A program made the translations under genes and the position numbers. A DNA stretch of 64,000 nt from Sphingobacterium pedocola (lineage in GTDB: Bacteria > Bacteroidota > Bacteroidia > Sphingobacteriales > Sphingobacteriaceae), in the NCBI RefSeq assembly GCF_015209965.1, contig NZ_MU158689.1, forward strand, positions 903,629 to 967,628, given 5' to 3'. The notes below the pieces were generated by a model. That model saw only the letters and a program-made list of their open reading frames with translations, was not told where the DNA came from and searched no databases. This document shows positions 26,095 to 36,082 of this stretch, piece by piece. Every line of letters starts with the position of its first letter. Position 1 is the first letter of the stretch.

Positions 26095-26188
26095 GATTTT
26101 TGTGCCTATTAGTAAAAAAGGAGGGACGATTGCCCTATCGCCCTCCCCAAAAAACTGTTCCAGTGCTTCTAACGGAAACAGTATATCG

Positions 26189-28351
26189 TTATTTTTGTTT
26201 TTCTAGTGCTTCTGCTACAGCTTGATAGGCCGGTTTTCTGACGAAAGTCTCCGACCATATACCGATTGGCTCTCCTCTTCTCCAGAACGAGTATTGATTG
26301 TCGGGACTATCTAAAGGGCTCCAAACGGTGATACCATACTGCTGGGCTTTCGGAATGATCTCGAAGTATTTTTCGATCACAAACTTGTACATCTCCGCTT
26401 GTTTTTGGTACATTTCGGCGGTTGCATTCGGCGTTTTAATGCCGTCGCCCAAACCGATGTCAAGCTCGGATACTTTGATCAATTTACCGGTGGCAGCCAA
26501 TAATTCGTACATGTTGATGATGTTATCTTTATTGGTATTGATGTCAATGTGCATTTGTGTACCGATACCATCTACCGTTACGCCTTTACTTTCTACGTAA
26601 TCAACATAGGCAATTAAACCTTTACATTTGTTGCCTGCACCTTCTAAACCATAGTCATTGATGAAAAGAATATCTTCTGGATTACCGTACTGCCTAGCAA
26701 ATTGGATCGCTTGGACGGCGTAGTCTTTACCGAGGTAATCTTGCCAATAGAATTCATCTTCTGCCAATTCGGCTTTACCGACGCCGGTCTTCAATGCGTA
26801 CTGATCTGGCCAGTCAGACATGGGTTCGTTGACCACATCCCAAGCCTTGACATAATCTTTGGTAACCGATAACATCCCTGCAATAAAAGTTTCGAGGGCA
26901 TCGGTGATAATTGATTTTTTCTCCTCCGGTGTTTTTTCAATTATACTACCACCCGGACCACCATATCCTTCACCTTGTGCAGAGTGTGAACGCGTGGAGT
27001 TGTTACCCCATCCACCCCAGGGGCTGATGCCATTCTCAAAATCTCCATTCGTAAGGAGATTAGTATTGCTTCCCGCTTTCGTCAGACTGATATTGTCGAT
27101 ATATGTGATGCCGTCGTATTGGCCATGATTAATAATAAAGCGGTTGCGCAAGGCGGTAGTCGTGAGTTTAAGTTCGTACTCTTTGTAATCTGTCGTTAAA
27201 GTTATCGCACCAAAGCCATTGCCTTGATAGTCAGCTGTGCTTTGCAGGTCAAAGCTAATGTTTCCGGTTTTGCTGCCTTTTGCTGCCACTTTCAAGATGT
27301 ATTCGGTATTATTCTCCATACCTGTGAGATCATGGACTGTTTGGGCTTCCCAGGCGTTGACGACCGTAGGATTTGTCAGTTTTAACGCATAGCCTCCTTC
27401 TGATGGACCGTTGGATCCGCCGTTTGGATCTTCTCTACGAATGGTAATATCATCGATCCATATACTACCATCAAACGTTCCGAAATTAACTAGAAATCGT
27501 TTTGCATTTGGTCCAGAAATTATCGTTGATAACTTGATTTCTTTCCACTCGTTTGTAATAGCCAGAGCAGGGTAATCGCCTTGGCCGCTATAATTAGCCG
27601 GGTTTTGGAAGCCGGCTCCTATAGGACCGGCTTTCGAACCTTTAATTTTAAGTGATAATACATAGGTCGATCCTTCCTCTAATTGGTTCGTAAAATCATA
27701 GGCAAGTTGTGCTTCCCAAGAATTAACTGGCGATGGGTTCGTAATCTTAAGTGCATGGCCAATGTTGTCATATCCTTCTCCATTAGCCGATTGTTCATGT
27801 GTTGAGCTATTTCCCCATCCGGACCATCCACTTATATCGGTTTCAAAATCGGTGTTGGCAATAACACTGGGATCTAAGGAAGGCCCACCACTTCCAGGTA
27901 TTACTATGGGCGCAATCAGGCTATTTAAATAGGTCGCATTCTGTCCGGAGTGCCAAGTGAGCGTATGGCCGAAAAGAGCCATGTTATTTTCTTTAGCTGC
28001 TGCAACCAATCGCTCTAGCTTGCTCAGGTTAAGTGAACCATCTGCTTGTACGATGGAGGAATGTTTCATCTCGTATCCCATCACCATTTCCTCAAAATTG
28101 CGATTTACGAGGCGGTACATCACCCCTTTATTGAGATAATCATCCATATTCAATGCGACACCCCATTTAAAACTGGGATTGGCATCTTTATCCAGGTAAG
28201 AGATCAATGGTGCATACGAGTCTATATCTTCCTGTGCGATGACACTTTCTGGCTTTTCCGCGAAGTAGTCTAACATTTCATGCTTGGCGCATGAACTTAA
28301 TAGGATGCCTGCAAGCAGGCTATATCCAATTCGTTTATTAATTCGGTTCAT
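26189..28351 (-). CDS. xyn10C: GH10 xylanase lipoprotein with carbohydrate-binding modules inserted in the catalytic domain
   Basis: A 720-residue lipoprotein (lipobox LLSSC, C21). The GH10 domain is split: the first part (about 55-140) has GVALNMDDYL and GHTLTWHSGQN, and the second part (about 475-715) has the acid/base E509 in WDVVNEP and the nucleophile E629 in VSELDIG. Residues about 150-470 hold CBM4/9-like beta-sandwich material with repeated cores (ALKITNPSPVNSWEAQ and ALKLTNPTVVNAWEAQ). The first module begins with NTDFETDISGWSGWG. A second copy of that N-terminal block (NGDFENGISPWGGWG) comes after the second core instead of before it. Insertion of CBMs into GH10 is the Xyn10C pattern of Bacteroidota xylan loci. 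It is probably on the outer cell surface. Confidence 0.9.
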   Translation of the reverse strand: MNRINKRIGYSLLAGILLSSCAKHEMLDYFAEKPESVIAQEDIDSYAPLISYLDKDANPSFKWGVALNMDDYLNKGVMYRLVNRNFEEMVMGYEMKHSSIVQADGSLNLSKLERLVAAAKENNMALFGHTLTWHSGQNATYLNSLIAPIVIPGSGGPSLDPSVIANTDFETDISGWSGWGNSSTHEQSANGEGYDNIGHALKITNPSPVNSWEAQLAYDFTNQLEEGSTYVLSLKIKGSKAGPIGAGFQNPANYSGQGDYPALAITNEWKEIKLSTIISGPNAKRFLVNFGTFDGSIWIDDITIRREDPNGGSNGPSEGGYALKLTNPTVVNAWEAQTVHDLTGMENNTEYILKVAAKGSKTGNISFDLQSTADYQGNGFGAITLTTDYKEYELKLTTTALRNRFIINHGQYDGITYIDNISLTKAGSNTNLLTNGDFENGISPWGGWGNNSTRSHSAQGEGYGGPGGSIIEKTPEEKKSIITDALETFIAGMLSVTKDYVKAWDVVNEPMSDWPDQYALKTGVGKAELAEDEFYWQDYLGKDYAVQAIQFARQYGNPEDILFINDYGLEGAGNKCKGLIAYVDYVESKGVTVDGIGTQMHIDINTNKDNIINMYELLAATGKLIKVSELDIGLGDGIKTPNATAEMYQKQAEMYKFVIEKYFEIIPKAQQYGITVWSPLDSPDNQYSFWRRGEPIGIWSETFVRKPAYQAVAEALEKQK

Positions 28352-28376
28352 ATTTCTACGTGATTAATTGGTTGAA

Positions 28377-29411
28377 TTAAGGTTTTAGACCCACAGAAAA
28401 TGTTTCCATTTTAACACCTCTGTCGCGCATAACCAGTGTATCCTTTGTGCTGATACGCATCTGCGCCATATCGATCTGGTATTCCAGGTACATCGCATCG
28501 CGATCGGTATTGCCCCAACTATTTTTCTCTCCTCTTTTAATAAACTTGCCATTACCGGATGCCGTGATACCTGTTGTACCTGAGCTAACGCTACAGTTAT
28601 TGTTGTTATCAAAAGACAGGATGAGATTAAAGTTGATGTTTGTACCATCCACGTCCTTGAATGTAAGCGGAAGTATGGTGTTCTTTAGAGACTGTGTAGA
28701 CACGCTCTTTACTTCATCTTTTTCAACGAATGCTTCGCGTCTGACCTGCGTTTGGCTAAGGGAAGTGTTTCCGTTTTTTCCAACAATGACATCTTGTCCC
28801 CTGCGCAGGTAATTCCCATGCCAGGTGTTGATATATTTGATCGCGTAGAAGGTGTAATCTTTTGGAGCGACATCCCAGTCATCGGCCACCGCCTTGCGCA
28901 GTAAACTACCTGCTGCGGGAGTACCGGATAGAATAGAATCTGCACTAGATACTGCCGTTAAACGGATGGGAAGGACATAGGTTCGACTGATTGCCTTGGG
29001 GTCTGCAAAAAAAGCATCGGTTAGCTGTACTTCTACACCGCCTGAGGGTTTACCCTTTGAAATAACAATTTTATTGGAAGCGAGAGTATAATAATTACTG
29101 GGAAGTGGTAGTATATCAGTACCTCCTGGAGCGTATGTCATGTTGTTCGTCATGGCATTGTCTACAACAAAATCTATCGTGATATCCCCCTTATTGCTGT
29201 ATACTCCGCCCGTCGTTGCCATAACATTTACCTTGCCCTGATTATCCAGGGATGTGTCGAAGATGTCTTCCCCCATGGTGATCGTACGCACGGGATATTG
29301 ATAGGCGAAATATACCGTTTGGTATTCGAAATCCGGAAATTCCCAATCCTGATTTTTGCAGGAGGTAAATGCTAAAAGTAGCATCGTGAAAAATATATGT
29401 ATTTTTTTCAT
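28377..29411 (-). CDS. xusE: Surface glycan-binding lipoprotein (DUF1735-type, XusE position)
   Basis: About 344 residues with a lipobox (LAFTSC, C18). The N-terminal region has a DUF1735-type beta-sandwich (FAYQYPVRTITMGEDIFDTS, YVLPIRLTAVSSADSI), and the C-terminal part is a second beta-rich domain ending TFSVGLKP. In xylan loci of this kind the gene after the second SusD codes for a surface glycan-binding protein. The position, between susD and the split GH10 gene, is that of xusE in the published core. It should bind xylan and help deliver it to SusC/D. The ATG at 29411 is preferred to 29438, which would overlap the upstream gene. No catalytic motif. Confidence 0.75.
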   Translation of the reverse strand: MKKIHIFFTMLLLAFTSCKNQDWEFPDFEYQTVYFAYQYPVRTITMGEDIFDTSLDNQGKVNVMATTGGVYSNKGDITIDFVVDNAMTNNMTYAPGGTDILPLPSNYYTLASNKIVISKGKPSGGVEVQLTDAFFADPKAISRTYVLPIRLTAVSSADSILSGTPAAGSLLRKAVADDWDVAPKDYTFYAIKYINTWHGNYLRRGQDVIVGKNGNTSLSQTQVRREAFVEKDEVKSVSTQSLKNTILPLTFKDVDGTNINFNLILSFDNNNNCSVSSGTTGITASGNGKFIKRGEKNSWGNTDRDAMYLEYQIDMAQMRISTKDTLVMRDRGVKMETFSVGLKP

Positions 29412-29431
29412 GTTGTTTTGTTTAGAAATGT

Positions 29432-31201
29432 TTACCATCCGTTATTTTGTTCGAGGTTGTTATACTTAAGTGTTTCACTGTAAGGAATAGGTCCGTAAAG
29501 CATATAGGACTCGTATACACGATTTTCAACATTGATAATGTTATATGCATTATTTTGGATACTGACACCCTTTGCCACCTCCGTCAAATTCTCGCTCCAT
29601 CTCCGGATATCCCAGAAACGGAAGCCTTCAAAGCATAATTCCAAACGACGTTCGTTCCGGATGAGTTGGCGCATCAAATCTTTGTCGTTTTTGACTTGTT
29701 CTAGGTAAGGGTCTCCGTTTGTTGTACCTACACCGGCACGGGTGCGGATCGCTTTGATGATGTCATAAGCGGAAAAGCTATGTGTACCTATGCCCATAGG
29801 TCCCCAAGCTTCATTGGCTGCCTCGGCATAGGCAAGGTAAATCTCTGTCATGCGGAGCCGGGGCGTGATGTGATACTGCCCGGATACAGAGGAAGGGTTG
29901 AGGTTTACGTCTGTTCTGAGGAGCTTACGTAAATAATATCCGGTACGTGTCGACGTTTCTACCTTGTTGAGCCCATCATTGGTTGGACTGTTCACAGCGG
30001 TATTGATGGCTGTATTATTTACACCTAAGGTACCTCCGTTTACAACGATGTAATTTTTGAGACGCGGATCGCGATTATCATAAGGTGCAGTGGCAACATA
30101 TCCGCTATTGGCGGCATCACTAATAGGGTATCCATTGGCCATGGGAAACGCGTCGACAAGGTTTTGTGTCGGATTCAGGCGACCACGACCAAATAATGTT
30201 GGTGGGAAATGGTCTGCCTCTAAGTTTGATGTCACATCACCACGATCCACGCGCCATAGGATTTCGACCGTATTTCGCCCCTCATTCATCGTATTCACAC
30301 TTGCCGATTGATAAAATAACGCGCCCTGTGGATCTATGCCCGCTACACCTCCTTTTTGTTGAATAACTAGAGCCGCATAGTTGGCTGCGTCAGCCCAGGT
30401 GGTTGTGTTGCCACTACTGTAGGCTGGACTGGCGGCTTGTAGGGCAGCCTTAGCCTTTATGGCTTGGGCTATCCGCCGAGTCATCCGTAGCCGAAAATGA
30501 TCTCCAAAAACCCGGTTGTAATCGCTTACATTAATCCCGATGCTTTGATATTTCGTTGGGATTTGGCTTTCCGACGAAATATCTTCGTAATCTAAGGGCA
30601 ATAAATCCTCTGCTTTTTGGAGGTCTGCATAGATCTGTTGCATACAATCTTCAAACGTCGCTCTGGGATGATTGAAATCAGACTCCAATGTTTCATGCTC
30701 GAGTACAATAGGTACACCCAGCAGTTCGCCGCTGTTGCTTTTCCCGGCGTGTGACTGGAGTAGATGGAACAGAAAGAGGGCACGGAGACCGTAAGCTTCA
30801 CCTTTCATACGGTCATTAAACATAGCGGTAACCGGCTCTGTTGTTGCCCACTGCACCTTGTCGGTCAACGTTAGAAAGTTGTTAAGGTACTGTATTGCCG
30901 ACTTACTGTTACGCCATTGATCGAAAGGGTTGTTGATCGCTGTCCACTGTCCGGTGGCAATTTTCAAGTAATCGCTTGCACGATCATTAGTAACAGCGTT
31001 GTCGGTGGCTACATCGTTAAAAGACCAACTATTTGTGGGTACACGTGTATACCCATTTAATAATAGACCCTGTGCATATAACGGTCTATCGTAAGCTGTT
31101 TCGATATCGAGTATATTTTCAATGGCAGGCGAAAACATATCTTCACACGAGGTGAAACATAATGTAGAAGCGATACTGAATATAAATAATGTTTTTTTCA
31201 T
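29432..31201 (-). CDS. xusD: SusD/RagB family outer-membrane lipoprotein (second pair)
   Basis: 589 residues with a lipobox (CFTSC, C19) and the RagB/SusD architecture: an N-terminal TPR-like half (LRALFLFHLLQSHAGK, FEDCMQQIYADLQKAEDLLP) and the SusD C-terminal domain with ITPRLRMTEIYLAYAEAANE followed by IRNERRLELCFEGFRFWDIRRW. SusD proteins form the lid over the SusC transporter and hold the oligosaccharide. It is paired with the SusC gene just upstream, 25 bases away, and overlaps the region of the XusD position in the conserved xylan core. Confidence 0.9.
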   Translation of the reverse strand: MKKTLFIFSIASTLCFTSCEDMFSPAIENILDIETAYDRPLYAQGLLLNGYTRVPTNSWSFNDVATDNAVTNDRASDYLKIATGQWTAINNPFDQWRNSKSAIQYLNNFLTLTDKVQWATTEPVTAMFNDRMKGEAYGLRALFLFHLLQSHAGKSNSGELLGVPIVLEHETLESDFNHPRATFEDCMQQIYADLQKAEDLLPLDYEDISSESQIPTKYQSIGINVSDYNRVFGDHFRLRMTRRIAQAIKAKAALQAASPAYSSGNTTTWADAANYAALVIQQKGGVAGIDPQGALFYQSASVNTMNEGRNTVEILWRVDRGDVTSNLEADHFPPTLFGRGRLNPTQNLVDAFPMANGYPISDAANSGYVATAPYDNRDPRLKNYIVVNGGTLGVNNTAINTAVNSPTNDGLNKVETSTRTGYYLRKLLRTDVNLNPSSVSGQYHITPRLRMTEIYLAYAEAANEAWGPMGIGTHSFSAYDIIKAIRTRAGVGTTNGDPYLEQVKNDKDLMRQLIRNERRLELCFEGFRFWDIRRWSENLTEVAKGVSIQNNAYNIINVENRVYESYMLYGPIPYSETLKYNNLEQNNGW

Positions 31202-31226
31202 GTCAATTTATTTAGGAGTCTGCAGA

Positions 31227-34100
31227 TTAGAATAAAGCTTTCACACCAAAATTGAAAAATCGCGTTTGTGGAGCACCACCTATTGTCAGTTGCATGGTTT
31301 CCTTTTCTTTGGCAAATGTCATTAGGTTGAAGCCGTTCACATAGGCGCCTAACTCACGAACGATTCCATTTCCTAATGTACTTTTCGGAAAATCATATGA
31401 GATCTGAACCTTCGAAAGGTCGAAACGATTCGTTTTATACATCCAGAAGTCTGAACTGCGGAAATTATTATCACTGATAGCGGTCGTTAGGCGCGGGTAT
31501 GTAGCAGCTTCTTTCGTTTCTTCGGTCCAGCGATCGCGCGCCAAGATAGAATACTTGTCTTCGCCGTCCATCCAAAAGTAAGAGCTATTTTTCATGGCAT
31601 AAGCACCGTATCTTCCCGTAGCTACAGCAAAAAAGGTCAGATTTTTCCATTTGGCGGTAAGGTTAAAGCCTAGGGAAAATGGTGCTCCTGCCCATCCGCC
31701 TCTTCCTAAATATATCTCATCACGGGTGTCAATAGTTCCGTCTCCGTTTTGATCAATATATTTGATGTCGCCGGGCTTAACTTCACCGAATGTGCTTAGT
31801 GCTGCATTATCCACATCGGCTTGATCGCTGTAAAATCCTTGACTCTGAAGTCCCCAGATCGCATCGAGCGGTTTGTTGGTGCGGTATTGATAGGCATTTT
31901 CGTATAACTCATCGCGCTTTAAGGCTTTGGTATCGTAGTAAAGACCCGTCATACCTAAGGAAAAAAAGCTGTTGTTGTAAGATTTGTTCACATTGACGCC
32001 AAAATCGACACCCTGACGCTCGTCTACGTTGAAGTTTACAAACGGCATATCCGAATAGTTCGGCCAGTAGGACATAAAGTACATGGGATATAAAGTGGCA
32101 GGCTGCACCAGCATACCATGCATCTGATTATAAAAATAGGAGGCGTTAAAAGTTACGAGGTTGTTGTACATACCGGCTTCTACACCGAAGCTAACTTCCC
32201 GGCGTTGGGGGTAACGCATATCCATATTTTCGCCGCGAAAGCGATCGAATGTATGTACTAATTGACCGTCCCGCCAACTATACCATGCCGCATTGTTGAA
32301 GGTGTAATAGCCCTGATACAAGTAATAATCTTGAATATCCAGATCCGTATTCACTATTCCTGCTGATGCCATTAACCGAAGGTTATTAAAGATGCTGTGG
32401 TCTTTCATGAAGTCCTCCTCGCTAAGTCGCCATGCCATGGAAAGGGTAGGGGAAATGGCTTTGCGTTTTGCCGGTGGCAATTTTGCAGAATGGGGCAGAG
32501 CAGCACTGAAATCTATATAATATTTATTGGCGTAATTATACCCCAGATGTAAACCTAGATTCGCATTACTTTGTTTGTGGTATTGTTGCGACTGTCCGAT
32601 CTGAAAGGCATTTGCCAAGAGTATAGCCGACACGTGATGTCGATCATTATAGGTACGGGAGTAATTCAATTGCCCCGTAAAACCCAAAGTTTGCCGATAG
32701 GCACTTCCGCCAATGTTCTGCACCCCTGAAATCCGATCGTCGCCATATTTCGTCAGATTGCTAATTTGATCTCTCCCGTCATAGTTGTTCCAGGCTGCTT
32801 GGTAGATCGCATAACTGTTATTATACGATTGGTTGTATTGGTTCTGATAATCAATGGCCATGGCTGTCTCGAATGTTAAACCTTCTAGAACGCTGCTCAG
32901 ATTGAAGTCCAATCCGGTATTGAACTGAAACTGCCTGTTCAGATGCCGGCTGTTTCCTCCTGCATAAATATTAGCGAATGCATTTGTTTGGTCTAGTTGA
33001 CTACCTCCTAAGAGATACTTGCCATCAACGAGGAAGTTACTGTTATTAACATAGATCCAGGAGTTTTCGTCACTTTCTTCAATCATATCGATAGGTATAA
33101 GAGGTGAAAACCGATGTGGACGACCTGTTGCAGCAGCACCCCAATAGTCCGCGTTTACGCCTTTGGAGGTGTAAAAACTTGCTGCGGCATCTACATTTAA
33201 AGATATGATGCTATTTAATTGTACGTTGATATTTCCGCGCATATTAAACCGATTGGAGGCGTTGTTATCCATAGCCTCTCCAATGTTTAATAGGGAGCCG
33301 GCAGACCAAAAACCAAAATTGGTATAATACTGTGTGCGTTCGCTCCCCCCCGACACTTCCGCAGTAGCGTCGTAACGGTTGTAGCTGTTTTTGATATAAT
33401 CAGACGAATAATAGTCGACATTTGGATAGCGATATGGATTGAGCCCTGCCGCATGATGATAAATACTTTCATCCGAATAAAGGTTAGATAGTCCGTCATT
33501 GCGACGAGCTTCATTATACAAAGTCATATATTCTGCCGATCCAAGGTACTTCGGATAACTGATAGGCGCATTGATACCAGCATTAGCTCGGATATCTATC
33601 CGTTGATCGCCGGATTTTCCGCGTTTGGTGGTAATGTAAATAACCCCCTTGGCCGCCCGGCTTCCATAAAGTGCAATGGCATTGGCACCCTTTAAGACCG
33701 AAATTTGTTCAATCTCGGTAGGCATCACGTTGTTCGCATCGCGCGGAAATCCGTCGACAAGAACGAGATGGCCTCCCGATCCCCAAATGTTTCCGTTATA
33801 ACCTGATATTAAAGCATCAAGATTATCTAAACTATATGTCGTGTAATTTTTTTGAAGCAATTTAGCGAAATCGATCGCTTGCACTTCGCCCATAAGATCC
33901 TGTTTCTTGACCTTTCGGAAGGCGACCTGTACAAGCGCACTATCTGCCATTAAACTATCCTGCAATTGCACTAATGCAGCATTCGATGTCATATTGTTGG
34001 TATGTGCAAATAAGCGGAATACTGATGAGTCAAGCGTACTCAAACCAACCATACTTACGCACAATGCTATTTTTATTTTTTTATACTTCATTGTCTTCAC
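31227..34100 (-). CDS. xusC: SusC-type TonB-dependent transporter, short N-terminus (second pair)
   Basis: 957 residues. It has a signal-like N-terminus, a plug domain with LVLVDGFPRDANNVMPTEIE, then ISVLKGANAIALYGSRAAKG and VIYITTKRGKSG, and a 22-strand-type TonB-dependent barrel to the end (FFNFGVKALF, terminal Phe). It lacks the N-terminal carboxypeptidase-regulatory-like domain that the first SusC (36083-39253) and most SusC proteins carry; the plug follows the export signal after about 65 residues of unassigned sequence. It should import xylo-oligosaccharides across the outer membrane with the SusD at 29432. Tandem duplication of SusC/D pairs is a hallmark of the conserved xylan locus. 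Confidence 0.9.
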   Translation of the reverse strand: MKTMKYKKIKIALCVSMVGLSTLDSSVFRLFAHTNNMTSNAALVQLQDSLMADSALVQVAFRKVKKQDLMGEVQAIDFAKLLQKNYTTYSLDNLDALISGYNGNIWGSGGHLVLVDGFPRDANNVMPTEIEQISVLKGANAIALYGSRAAKGVIYITTKRGKSGDQRIDIRANAGINAPISYPKYLGSAEYMTLYNEARRNDGLSNLYSDESIYHHAAGLNPYRYPNVDYYSSDYIKNSYNRYDATAEVSGGSERTQYYTNFGFWSAGSLLNIGEAMDNNASNRFNMRGNINVQLNSIISLNVDAAASFYTSKGVNADYWGAAATGRPHRFSPLIPIDMIEESDENSWIYVNNSNFLVDGKYLLGGSQLDQTNAFANIYAGGNSRHLNRQFQFNTGLDFNLSSVLEGLTFETAMAIDYQNQYNQSYNNSYAIYQAAWNNYDGRDQISNLTKYGDDRISGVQNIGGSAYRQTLGFTGQLNYSRTYNDRHHVSAILLANAFQIGQSQQYHKQSNANLGLHLGYNYANKYYIDFSAALPHSAKLPPAKRKAISPTLSMAWRLSEEDFMKDHSIFNNLRLMASAGIVNTDLDIQDYYLYQGYYTFNNAAWYSWRDGQLVHTFDRFRGENMDMRYPQRREVSFGVEAGMYNNLVTFNASYFYNQMHGMLVQPATLYPMYFMSYWPNYSDMPFVNFNVDERQGVDFGVNVNKSYNNSFFSLGMTGLYYDTKALKRDELYENAYQYRTNKPLDAIWGLQSQGFYSDQADVDNAALSTFGEVKPGDIKYIDQNGDGTIDTRDEIYLGRGGWAGAPFSLGFNLTAKWKNLTFFAVATGRYGAYAMKNSSYFWMDGEDKYSILARDRWTEETKEAATYPRLTTAISDNNFRSSDFWMYKTNRFDLSKVQISYDFPKSTLGNGIVRELGAYVNGFNLMTFAKEKETMQLTIGGAPQTRFFNFGVKALF

Positions 34101-34130
34101 ATTTAAATTGAATTGGATCGATTACCTTGA

Positions 34131-36071
34131 TTACCATCCTGGATTTTGTGAAAATTCAGGATACATATTCACATCATTCACTTTTAGAGGAAGCCAGTAA
34201 TGTTTGTTGGTGAATTTCCTTTCGAGTAGAACGGTTTCCCGAATATTAAGTACACGGTTTTCTTTCGGATCGGCTGCATTAAAGGTTCCCGCGCGATCAA
34301 ATTGGATGGCTGTTTTTACTGTATATGGACTTTCTGTCAATAGTAACCATCTTCTCAAATCATTAAAACGGTGGCCTTCATAAGCCAGCTCAACTGCTCT
34401 TTCGCGACGTACTTCGCCAAGGAAAACTTCTGCCGAGCCCAAAAATTTGCTGTTTACAGCTTCTACGCCTGCACGGTCTCGAATAGTGTTCACGGCTTCT
34501 ACTGCATTTTTTGTATAGTTTGGCGCTTTCCCCGTTGCTGTACCGTAGCCCATTGACGATGCCTCGGCATACATAAGGTATACATCTGCTAGGCGCATAT
34601 AGGGTACATAAATGTGCATATTAGAACCGTAATCGTATGCACGGTCATAGATATTTGTCGTTAAAGGAATAAATTTCCGTAAAACATAGCCCGTTCGACT
34701 GCCGTTCTGAATATTGCGGTAAGATCCGTTACTGTATAATTGTGCATAACGACGATCATTTTCATACGTTATTCTATCTTCTTCTTTTGTTATATCAGCT
34801 GGAATAGGTATTGTTGCTTTTATGACCGTTAATCCATCAAAAATTATATCATGGTAAAAACGCGGATCACGCCCTTTCCAGGGATATTGAGGGTCATAAC
34901 CTGATTCCGCATCAGCTAGCGTAATATCTTTGATCGGGAGGCCATTGGCCATGCCATAATAATTAACATAATTAGACGTCGGCAAAAATTTGATGGCATC
35001 GCCTTCTGTTATTATGCTTGGCATGTATTGTTTACTCGTTCCGTAATGTGTATTGTTACCCGCATTGTAAGGCCCTCTAAAAATAGCTTCGGTACTGCCG
35101 GGAAGTGCCCAGTTTTCGCTAATCGTGTAGAAATTGAGGTGATAGTTTTCGAACTCTACTAATTTGTGTGGCGCCTGCCCGCTCTCGGTCAATGTCAATA
35201 ACTCGCCAAATGCCTCTGCTGCTTTTTTACAGTAGTCGGTATGGTACGTACGACTGCCTGTAACCGAAAAATTCATGAGGGGACTACCTGCCCAAAGGTA
35301 GTTTTTACCTAAGTAGCCTAAGGCCATAATTTTATTGATCCGCAGGGCATTTTTACCTAAGGTGCGTTTGCCCGGGTTAGTGTCGTCCCAATTAATGGGT
35401 AAAAGATTGGCCGCTTCGCGGAAATCTGCAGCAGCGAGGTCAGCACATTCGTGGTAACTTAGGCGGGGGAGGGTGAGCTTTTCATCACTAGGTAGTACGT
35501 AATTGATATAGGGCATCCCACCGAAGTATTCCATTAGCCTATGGTGAAACCAACCACGAAAGAAAAGCAACTGCCCTTTGATCAGATCACGTTCTTCTTG
35601 CGTAGCTTCGTTCATTTTGTCCATATTTGCGAGTCCGATGCTGATTTTCCGTAAGCCAAACCAAGCGGCATTCCAAAGGTCCTTATTGATATTACGGTCG
35701 TCAGGAAAAAATGGCGTTGCAAAGTCGCCCTGTTCCATCCAGCCAGAACCCCAGCCATCGTGTTGCGCCTGCCAACCCCAAAAATTACCGTTATCAATCT
35801 TGTGTATAAAATGATAGTCCGACGCGGTAGATGTAATCTCATCCTCGCCCCAGTTCCAAGAATTGGTCCAATAAAGATTACTGAAGTTGACAATACAGTG
35901 GTATAGCTCTTCAGTATACCCTTGGAAGTTATTGAAGTTTTTAAATGCTTCCTCCTCGGATATGATCGACTGTTCTTCCTTGTCTAGGTATTTCTCACAG
36001 GATATCATGGTTGAGGAACTTAGCATACCGCAGGACAGTAGGATCTTAATATATTTTGAATATTGTTTCAT
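34131..36071 (-). CDS. xusB: SusD/RagB family outer-membrane lipoprotein (first pair)
   Basis: 646 residues with a lipobox ending at C25 (MISC). SusD signature blocks include FFRGWFHHRLMEYFGGMPYI, then LRINKIMALGYLGKNYLWAG and a C-terminal IYVPYMRLADVYLMYAEASS with VRRERAVELAYEGHRFNDLR. It binds glycan above its SusC partner at 36083-39253, which starts 11 bases upstream of it in the operon. It is clearly diverged from the second SusD, so the two pairs probably prefer different xylan fragments (inference). Confidence 0.92.
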   Translation of the reverse strand: MKQYSKYIKILLSCGMLSSSTMISCEKYLDKEEQSIISEEEAFKNFNNFQGYTEELYHCIVNFSNLYWTNSWNWGEDEITSTASDYHFIHKIDNGNFWGWQAQHDGWGSGWMEQGDFATPFFPDDRNINKDLWNAAWFGLRKISIGLANMDKMNEATQEERDLIKGQLLFFRGWFHHRLMEYFGGMPYINYVLPSDEKLTLPRLSYHECADLAAADFREAANLLPINWDDTNPGKRTLGKNALRINKIMALGYLGKNYLWAGSPLMNFSVTGSRTYHTDYCKKAAEAFGELLTLTESGQAPHKLVEFENYHLNFYTISENWALPGSTEAIFRGPYNAGNNTHYGTSKQYMPSIITEGDAIKFLPTSNYVNYYGMANGLPIKDITLADAESGYDPQYPWKGRDPRFYHDIIFDGLTVIKATIPIPADITKEEDRITYENDRRYAQLYSNGSYRNIQNGSRTGYVLRKFIPLTTNIYDRAYDYGSNMHIYVPYMRLADVYLMYAEASSMGYGTATGKAPNYTKNAVEAVNTIRDRAGVEAVNSKFLGSAEVFLGEVRRERAVELAYEGHRFNDLRRWLLLTESPYTVKTAIQFDRAGTFNAADPKENRVLNIRETVLLERKFTNKHYWLPLKVNDVNMYPEFSQNPGW

Positions 36072-36082
36072 AACAGTTTCAG

